From: Theocolax elegans
Lineage: Eukaryota > Arthropoda > Insecta > Hymenoptera > Cerocephalidae
Reading direction: 5' to 3'
DNA length: 64,000 bases
Assembly: GCA_026168455.1 (NCBI GenBank)
Contig: CM047426.1
Coordinates: forward strand, 37,759,175-37,823,174
Shown here: piece after piece, positions 56,700 through 64,000 of the stretch
How the letters are laid out: each line of letters opens with the position of its first letter
Position numbering within the stretch: position 1 is the stretch's first letter
Notes under the pieces: model-generated
Databases searched by the model: none
The model's input: the letters and a program-made list of their open reading frames with translations, nothing else
What the model was told of the DNA's origin: nothing
Position numbers and translations under genes: made by a program

Positions 56700-59611
56700 G
56701 GTGCTCCAAATAAACCTCAACCACTGCGCTGTGGCCCAGGACCTGCTGTCCCAGCTGGTCAGAGAGGAGAGAGCGGACGTAGCGATCATCAGCGAGGAGT
56801 TCCGGGATCTCGAGAAGTCAAACTGGGTAAGGGATGCCACGGGCAAGGCGGCCATCTGGGTATGTGGAAATATACACATCTCCAGAAAGATGGTCGCCCC
56901 CCTTCCCAGCTTCACCTAGGTGGAGGTGGCGGGGGTACGCATGTACCGGTCGCAATCGGTGGGGACTTTAATGCTTGGGCGACGGACTGGGGCAGCGCCA
57001 AGACCAACGCGCGTGGTCGCGCACTTCTCGAGGCGTTCGCTCTACTGGGGCTGGAGATCGCTAACACAGGGACAACCCCGACTTTCACCAAAGCCGGCAA
57101 GTCGTCCATAGTCGACCTCACCTTCGTCGATCCAAGATTGATGGGGGGAGGGGGACTCGGCTGGAAAGTTAGCGATCGTTACACGGGTAGTGACCACCAA
57201 GCACTCGTGTACCAGCTCCAGCTGACCAGCGGGAGGACAAAGAGATCAGGAAGAGGAGCAAGAGAGAGATGGGCACCAGCCACGTTTGATCGTGAGACGT
57301 TCCTCTGCTCCCTTGAGGGGGAAAAAGTGGAGGGAACCGCCGAAGAAAAAGCACGAGGCCTTACGAATGCCCTAACAGCGGCTTGCGATGCCTCTATGGC
57401 CGTGAAGTTTAACCCTCGCGGCCGCCCACCGATAATCTGGTGGAGTGAGGACATCGCAGAAAAGAGACGTGAGTGCCTGCGTGCCAGAAGGCTGCACCAA
57501 AGAGCGAGGGGATCACCGCGGTTCCAAGATCGTTCCGCAGAATACGAACAAAAGCGGAGGGATCTCAAGGTGCCCATCAAGACTGCCAAGAGAAGGTGTT
57601 GGCGGGAGCTCTGTGAAGAGGTGGACCACGACCCCTGGCGCAGACCGTATAAAACGGTTATGAATAAGATCAACCCCGGGGGCGCTGTTGCACCCACCGA
57701 CCCAGTTTTTCTGGAAGAAGTCGTCCGCCACCTGTTTCCAGAACATCGGAAAAGGGCAGCAGAGACGGGCCTGATGGCCACCATTGGTGCAGCCGAGTCG
57801 CCAGACATTAGTGAAGCCGAACTGAGGATGGCCGCTAAAGGTATTTCCGTACGTAAACCCCAGGGCCGGACGGAATACCTGGTCTGGCCGTCAAGACAGC
57901 GGCGATGAGTTCTCCGGGCTTGTTCTTGGACGCATTCAACGCATGCATAAGAGAAGGTTGCTTCCCGGCCCAGTGGAAGACGCAGAGGCTGGTACTCCTA
58001 CCGAAAGGAAACAAACCCCTGGAGGAGCCATCATCTTACCGCCCGCTCTGTCTACTGGATATAGTCGGGAAGCTCCTGGAGCGGGTGATCTGCGCCAGGC
58101 TCGCAGCGGCCAACGGTCGGGCCGGAGACCTCTCCGACAACCAGTTCGGCTTCCGAAAGGGTCGATCGACCATGGACGCTGTAGGCAGAGTTGTTGGTAT
58201 AGCCACAAACGCCATCAATGCTGGTCGGAGTGCAAGGCGGATGTGTGCCATCATCACCTTGGACATCCGGAATGCCTTCAACTCGGCCAGATGGGACGAC
58301 ATCATGCTGTCCCTGCAGCACTTCCAAGTGCCACTCTATCTCAGGGAGGTCACCTCGAGTTACCTGACTGACCGTACTCTGCTCTACGACACCGACGACG
58401 GTGTGCACTCCCACAACATTACGGGAGGCGTGCCGCAGGGTTCGGTCATTGGGCCCCTACTCTGGAACGCTGTCTATGATGGCCTGCTTAGGCAGCAACT
58501 TCCGGAGGGTGTCTCGATGGTGGCTTTCGCGGACGACGTAGCGCTAGTGGTGGTCGCAAAGAGTGTCGAAGAGATCGAATATCTCGGAGACGTCTCTATA
58601 GAAGTGATCGCCACTTGGTTGAGAGACCACGGACTTAGTCTGGCGGCGGAAAAAACGGAGGCGGTGCTCATCTCTCGCACAAAAAAGGAGAGGACCGCCA
58701 CCTTCACGGTAGGTAAAGAACGGATACGGTCGGTGAAAACGTTGAAGTATTTAGGGGTCACAGTAGACGCGCGGCTGTCGTTCAAACACCATCTCGCGAA
58801 CGCAGGCTCAAAGGCGACAAAGGTGGCCCGTGCGCTGGCGGGCATCATGCCCAACATTGGGGGACCCCAGCAACCGCGAAGGTCTCTCCTTGCCTCGGTG
58901 GTGAGCTCCGTAATTTTATACGGAGCTCCTATCTGGGCTGATGCCCTGAACAGGCACAAGAGCTTTGGTGCTCCGTGCCAGAGAGCCTGCAGGATAGCTG
59001 CGCTAAGGGTGGCCCGGGCGTACCGAACCGTATCTGACATTGCGCTCTCGGTGGTCGCGGGGACCGCCCCCTTCGACCTCCTGGCAGCCGAGAGAGCTGA
59101 AAGACACCGTGAGGGTGGGCAACGCCTAGAAGAGAACCGCTGCCACAACCGATGGTCATTGCGGACCGTAGAGGAGTGGTAGCGGAGATGGGACTCAGCC
59201 AGGGACGGCCGCTGGACCCACCGCATCATCCCGCGGATCCGGGAGTGGGCGAGCAGGAAACACGGCTTCGTCAGTTTCCAGCTTACCCAGGTGTTGACCG
59301 GGCACGGATGCTTCCGTAGTTACCTATTTCGTATAGGGATCTACGGCAGGGCAGAGTGCCCGGCTTGTCCAGGGGTGGACGAAGACGTGGAACACGTCCT
59401 CCTACGGTGTCCTCGTTTCAGGGAGGAACGGGACCAATTTCAAATCACTTGGAGCGGTCCCCTCACCCCTGAGGGCATCGGGGCGTGCCTGCTTGACTCC
59501 CAGGAGGGATGGAACGCGGTGGTAACCCTCTGTACGTCCGTAGTGGACAGGCTGGGTCTCATCAGAAGAGGAGAGGAGAGAAGAGTTGCGATAGCAACAT
59601 TAGTGGGCTAA
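56668..59611 (+). pseudogene. LINE ORF2: endonuclease and reverse transcriptase
   Basis: The endonuclease cuts the target and the reverse transcriptase copies the RNA there. The APE-type endonuclease opens with VLQINLNHC (56698 onward). A TAG at 56917-56919 and a deletion of several dozen codons near 56940-56955 remove its middle. It resumes at IGGDFNAWATDWG and ends with the SDHQALVY motif. A frameshift lies near 57850-57870, just before the reverse transcriptase blocks. The RT shows SSYRPLCLLDIVGKLLE, NQFGFRKGRSTMDA, GVPQGSVIGPLLWN and the catalytic FADD box near 58523-58540. A TAG at 59180-59182 precedes the C-terminal zinc knuckle (CPACPGVDEDVEHVLLRC), which is open to 59611. The motifs fit the R1 clade. 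Confidence 0.92.
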
Positions 59612-59801
59612 CCTAGCCGTTGCCTCCCCCCGCGAAGTAATGCCTTGCGGCGGTTTCCGCGGGGGAATAAAGGTAAGAAAAGAGGTGAAGTTTTAGTGGG
59701 TATGCCTATCGACATCCTTCGATAGGAGAGTCCTACACACGGGGAGTCTCGCATGGCTCCAGTCAATGGTGCATTAAGCATTTCTCCACCTCTTCGGAAA
59801 A

Positions 59802-59805
<4 letters not shown>
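59612..59805 (+). other. LINE 3' UTR
   Basis: About 190 bp with a GC-rich pair, CCTATCGACATCC and TTCGATAGG (near 59705-59726), that could form a hairpin. It ends in a run of eight A residues directly joined to the CA repeat. Confidence 0.75.
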
Positions 59806-59847
<42 letters not shown>

Positions 59848-59941
59848 CATACACACACACACACACACTTATATATATGACACATATATATATAACATAT
59901 GTATATGACATATATATATAACATATATATAACATATATAT
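59806..59941 (-). mobile_element. Family A copy A5, second part
   Basis: CA repeat, an AACGCATACACAC segment, ACTTATATATAT, and then a TA-rich stretch with ACATATATATAA repeats. This is the family's microsatellite end, resumed after the LINE. Confidence 0.7.
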
Positions 59942-60889
59942 GGGCTATTTCACGTCAAGTGGTACGATGAAAATTTTAAATCGCTCCAAAATTTGAGAAC
60001 AGGCTGGAAATATCTTCAAGAAAATAGAAAAAAAATTTTAGGTGTTAAAAATAATTTGCCTAAAAGTTATTCCACCATGAAAAATGGAAATTTTTCAATT
60101 TTTTAGAAAAATTTTTATTTTCAAAGCCATTTATCTCAAAATCTATTAATTTTTTTGAAAAAACATTACAAACAACTTTTGTTCAAAATAATCTTTAGAA
60201 CTTATCTACCTGGGTTACAATTCTTAATTTTAAAATCTCGAAGAGATAGGGCACTCGAAAATATTGAATATCAAAAAAAGGCGACCACGCCACAATCGAT
60301 TTTGATCTAACACCGCTCAAAAGATCACATTTTTTGAGAGCATTCGAATGGCGGCGGTTAGATTATTGGCCAAGACCGCTGTTGTAAGTAATGCCTTATA
60401 AACCTCATTAAATCACTAATTTTCATGTATTTTAGGGCATAACCTACAACAGCGGTCTTGGCCAATAATCTAACCGCCGCCATTCGAATGCTCTCAAAAA
60501 ATGTGATCTTTTGAGCGGTGTTAGATCAAAATCGATTGTGGCGTGGTCGCCTTTTTTTGATATTCAATTTTTCCGGGCGTTCTATCTCTTCGAGATTTTA
60601 AAATTAAGTATTGTAACCCAGGTAGATAAGTTCTTAAGATTATTTTGAACAAAATTTGTTTGTAATGTTTTTTCAAAAAAATTAATAGATTTTGAGATAA
60701 ATGGCTTTAAAAATAGAAATTTTTTTAAAAAATTGAAAAATTTCCATTTTTCATGGTGGAATAACTTTTAGGCAAATTACTTTTAACACCAAAAATTTTT
60801 TTTCTATCTTTTGGAAGATATTTCCAGCCTGTTCTCAAATTTTGGAGCGATTTAAAATTTTCATCGTACCACTTGACGTGAAATAGCCC
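59942..60889. mobile_element. Foldback element FB-B, 0.95 kb palindrome
   Basis: Two arms of about 454 bp (59942-60395 and 60436-60889) are inverted copies around a 40-bp loop. The ends are GGGCTATTTCACGTC and GACGTGAAATAGCCC, flanked by AT repeats. There is no transposase. It shares the GGG...CCC end style and the TA-repeat preference of FB-A, but the sequences differ. The left arm is related to 54428-54930. Confidence 0.88.
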
Positions 60890-62195
60890 ATATGTATTTT
60901 TTCCGTGCGCAAAAAAAAGTTGTGAATATACCTTGAAAGAATGTGTATTAGTTTACTTATTCCTGATAAAACTCATAAAATAAAAACAGACCTAAAATTT
61001 AATGTAATGTTTTTAAAAATATGCACAAATTTTCGAAGATAAAATAAATATTAATCAAGTATAACATACACTTTTCCAAATATCTGTATGTGAAATATAC
61101 AATAAATTAAAAATTAAATACATTAATTATTGCATTTTTAAGATAATTCTATAATAAACAGTAATGGCAAAAGAAAATTCAAATTTTAACAGTGGCAATA
61201 TAAAATACGAATTACATTTCAAAAGTTTTTCGAAAATTATTATTTTAGTAGTATTCAATTTAAATATTATTCAAATCAAAATTTAAAAATTGTATGGATA
61301 TATAAGTAGATTACGTATATTTATATAAAACAATATTTTAAATAAACAAGTATGTATTTATTAGAAACAAAAGGTTATTTAAGGAATGCCTTTGTTTATA
61401 ATAATTAAAATAAATATATGGGCTCTGTAACTAAAGGGAAAAATAAATTGGATATAATTATGGATTAAAACGCAAATTTTGAAAGAGGGTGCAAATTACG
61501 AATTACGGGAGAAATGGAAGAAACAGGTTTTTATTTATATGCCACTAAAATTATATAAATAGTTCTATAAAATTAATAAAAATTAATAAAAAAATGTATT
61601 TATTTAAGAAGATAGTTTTAATACTCTAAAAGTACAAAATATTAATGCCATAGAACTTTTGGCGATGATCCTTCGTCATTAAATAAATTAATTTTCGGAG
61701 GTGAAGTTCTATTTAGATCCGTTTAAAATATTCCAAAATTTTCATAAGTAGTTACTAAATACTACAATTTAGTAAGTATGTGCACTTTACTATTTTTGGT
61801 AAGTTAATTTTTCATTAACATTTATAATTATTAAAATATAAATTTAAGCTTTGTAGGAATTCATATAGTTTAAAATTTACAGTTAACATTTAATTTCTTT
61901 ATTTTTTTTATTACTATTATTCTGATTTCATTATACTAAATTTTGGTAAAAACTTTTATTTATAAATTATAATCGTATTTAAAAAAAAATTTAATTTTTG
62001 GTATAAAACCCATGCATTATAACAGTACCTCCAAGGTGTTGTGTGAATCGGTTTAATTTCTAAGGTGTCCATGGTAGTGAAAAAGTAATACAATTTAAAA
62101 CATTATTTAAAATAAATTTATTACGAAAAACCTTTTTCAAAATAAAAAATAGGGGGTTGGTGCGCGAAGCGCGCAGGGGGGCGAAGCCATCCTAG
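60890..62195 (+). mobile_element. Family A copy A6, inverted
   Basis: Opposite orientation to A1-A5: starts at TATTTTTTCCGTGCGC (lacking the CA repeat) and ends GCGCGAAGCGCGC, GGGGGGCGAAGCC, CCTAG at 62192-62195, followed by T and a TA run. With A5 it forms a large inverted arrangement around FB-B. It has a few indels against A2 and A3. Confidence 0.8.
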
Positions 62196-62216
62196 TATAT
62201 ATATATATATATATAT

Positions 62217-63346
62217 TGTAACGGGGTGGGTACTGGGGATATGTAAGGCCCACGGTTAGGCCCAATCTGTCCCAACTTACCAACCTTAAGTGTGCAGTCC
62301 CACGATGCGGCCGGGAATCCCTTTGATTTGACGTGCAATGCCGTTAAAAACGTCAAACACTCCGTTTGACTTATATACCGTGTGTTGGGCCCTATGCCCA
62401 AAATTGCCAACTAGGATAAACACCGGAGAGGGCGGTATTCGTAGGATAGGACGGGTACCGGTAAAACACTATCAACAATCGATATTATTATTAATCGGCG
62501 AGAAGGATTGTCTCGCCGAGTCAATTTATTAACTAAACAATTAATTATTAATAAATTAACTACAAAATTAACGTTAACAATTTTACGGGGAGTCGTACCG
62601 ATGACTACCCCCAAGGTCAGCGCGAAAAGAATCAGTTAAAATCTACTGAACTGTCGATTACGAGCAACCGATCCGGATATGATCGGCTGCTTAACCTGAT
62701 GGCATACGTCACACCGTGTGACGTATGAATCTCTGACGTAGAGAGCTTTTACGTAGAAGCTTACTACGTCACGCGCGCCTTCTCTCGTGAAGTGGCTCCC
62801 GCGAACCACCGACCTTTCTATCCGTGCGGGTATTGTCACGAGAGGGGGAAAGGGAGGAACGCTTCCTCACCTGGACCGTACCAGGTAAATCGGGACGCGA
62901 ATATTAGATAGACACGCGGGTCTAAATGTGGTGCACCACTTACCGCTTGTCTATATATCGCGCCTCGGCGGGAAACGACTGGGCAAAGGAGAGACAGCTC
63001 GTCCTCTTGCTTATCTCTCTCTCTCTCTCTCTCCAACGGTCGGGAAGGCGGCCGACTCTTGGCTTCCTTCCTTCTGCCTTTCTCGGGACCGTGCTGCTCC
63101 GCACGCCGACGTGGAGGTTGGTGGGGAGAAAACCTCACACTTACACACGAAATGCACCAATCTAATCACTTTTTACCGTCTTAAAAATCACTCGGCAGTT
63201 GTCAACACCTTGTTGTTGCCGATCGCGCGCGAACTCTGTCTCGATACTCCTCTCGCGCACGATTCTCGCGCGCGTTCCATGCGCGCGCATCACTCTCGAT
63301 ACTCTTTTCAGTTACTCACCTGATCGGTAACTCGCTTACCGTTATA
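62217..63346 (-). repeat. LTR of a second Gypsy-like element
   Basis: 1,130 bp. On the plus strand it runs from TGTAACGGGG to CCGTTATA; on the minus strand it starts TATAACGG and ends CCCCGTTACA, like the Gypsy LTR (TGTAACG...CCGTTACA). A polypurine tract lies just outside on the minus strand. So this is the 3' LTR of a minus-strand element continuing beyond the window. The TA in place of TG at the start is a substitution. It is inserted in the TA run next to A6. Confidence 0.65.
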
Positions 63347-63361
63347 CCCCCCTTCCAGATT
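63347..63361 (-). promoter_or_regulatory. Polypurine tract of the second LTR element
   Basis: On the minus strand: ATCTGGAAGGGGGG directly before the LTR. The Gypsy element has the same ATCTGGAAGGGGGG in the same place (33354-33365), which links the two families. Confidence 0.7.
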
Positions 63362-63515
63362 CCGTATACTCTGTATGTGGACTCTGTACCGCGAGGAACA
63401 GGAAAGAGGATAAATAATCAGGAGGTACACCTTATTTTTTTATTATAAAACTTTAATAAAGACAAAAAGTATCTATATACATTTGGAGGATTGGGCCCTT
63501 GTCTCCTGATGGCTC
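63362..63515 (-). other. 3' untranslated stretch of the second LTR element
   Basis: Spacer between the end of the minus-strand coding fragment and the polypurine tract. AT-rich in the middle; no gene. Confidence 0.5.
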
Positions 63516-64000
63516 TCAGCCCTGCCTCCTGCGGCCCGCCTTGATTTCGGCGTGCGCCTTGAAGCGAGGGCATTTCTTTGGGTCAACGACCCCTTTGCAG
63601 CGGCAGAGCGGACACTTCGGTTCCTTGTAACCGCTCGTTCCGCTCGTGGAGGGCTGAGACTGCAGCCGCGCCTCCAGCTCAGCGGCTCTTCTTTTATCGT
63701 CATCCGCTTTCTGCTGGAGACGCCGGTGCTCTTCAGCAGCCTGCCTATAGGCTGCCTCAGCCCTCAGCCGCTGCTGGCGCTCTTCCTCGCGCTTCCTCTC
63801 TTCCGCCGCCGCCTTTTCTTTGGCCTCGCGCTGCTGAGCACGGAACGTTGCCAGGACCTCTCGCCCCTTTTGAGGTCCTGAACTCGCTCAGCCCAGACAC
63901 CCTTGGTGATAGGAGCCGTCGGATGAGCCTCGGCAAAAGCATCGAACTTTGCCAAGGCCTCTTGTTTGGCTGCCCGTAGCTGAACCCTCAGGGCTTTCAT
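63516..64000 (-). pseudogene. Coiled-coil protein fragment with Cys motif
   Basis: The minus strand ends a coding stretch at a TGA at 63516-63518. Upstream, in the same frame, it encodes a Lys/Glu/Arg/Gln-rich helical segment (EERKREEERQQRLRAEAAYR), a Ser-rich linker and a Cys-rich end (KCPLCRCKGVVDPKKCPRFKAH). The most upstream part, to the window edge, is open in a different frame (KFDAFAEAHPTAP), so a frameshift lies near 63865-63885. I do not recognise the family. Its place just inside an LTR suggests a retroelement protein, perhaps a Gag left beside the LTR after loss of pol, or an extra 3' ORF. A captured host sequence is also possible. Confidence 0.45.

Larger units (their letters stand above)
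55925..59805 (+). mobile_element. R1-clade non-LTR retrotransposon in a CA repeat
   Basis: A LINE with ORF1 (Gag-like, two CCHC knuckles), ORF2 (endonuclease, reverse transcriptase, C-terminal zinc knuckle) and a 3' UTR ending in eight A residues. The CA repeat of the host family A copy lies on both sides (about 55888-55924 and 59806-59868). ORF1 begins abruptly, so the 5' end is truncated. Some R1-clade families, such as Waldo and Mino, are known to insert into AC-type microsatellites, which fits. ORF2 has stops, a frameshift and a deletion, so the copy is dead. Confidence 0.9.

Noticed and set aside
57179..59229. Minus-strand frames of 120-250 codons within the LINE
   Set aside because: They are antisense to the endonuclease and reverse transcriptase, which have clear motifs on the plus strand.

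Overview
This window looks like a transposon island in an animal genome, most plausibly an insect and perhaps a hymenopteran such as an ant. The evidence is indirect: AT-rich DNA with CpG-rich patches, an R1-clade non-LTR retrotransposon, a copia element with the half-tRNA-iMet type of primer site, Gypsy elements, Helitrons and a Penelope-like insertion. I see no host protein-coding gene, tRNA or rRNA. Every recognisable coding stretch belongs to a mobile element, and nearly all are broken.

Layout. 1-4179: unannotated AT-rich DNA, a 1.1 kb TTTA/TTTG low-complexity tract and a GC-richer stretch of unknown nature. 4180-62195: a series of copies of one non-autonomous Helitron-like family (called family A here: CTAG plus twin hairpins at one end, CA/TA microsatellites at the other). 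Copies A1 to A4 run head to tail, A5 follows after a foldback fragment, and A6 is inverted. Other elements are nested in them. A copia element (4584-11645, 244-bp LTRs, TAAAC target duplication) splits A1. A 1.66 kb foldback element (13163-14817) and a Gypsy element (14826-34146) lie in the TA tract between A2 and A3. The Gypsy 5' LTR is itself split by a 10.8 kb Helitron (14844-25620, HEL1) carrying an intact Ulp1-like protease ORF and a decayed Rep-helicase. HEL1 is split again by a 670-bp Penelope-like insertion (20728-21397) that contains a hammerhead-ribozyme-like fold. A4 is split by a second Helitron on the minus strand (36422-53916, HEL2), almost all of which is a 16.75 kb array of a 59-bp satellite. 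A5 is split inside its CA repeat by an R1-clade LINE (about 55925-59805). A second foldback (59942-60889) separates A5 from A6. From 62217 to the window end lies a minus-strand LTR retrotransposon whose ends resemble those of the Gypsy element.

The order of events can be read from the nesting. Removing each insertion restores the host element exactly at the copia, HEL1, HEL2 and Penelope-like junctions. The two Gypsy LTRs appear identical apart from one GA unit, so the Gypsy element is young. HEL1, inserted into that LTR, must be younger still, although its own Rep-helicase is riddled with stops and already interrupted. It was therefore probably mobilised in trans as a defective copy.

Most promising items: the hammerhead-like fold with complementary loops, the Helitron holding a satellite array, the A-family tandem arrangement with twin terminal hairpins, and the Ulp1-like protease inside a Helitron. 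All identities were judged by eye, without alignments or database searches.
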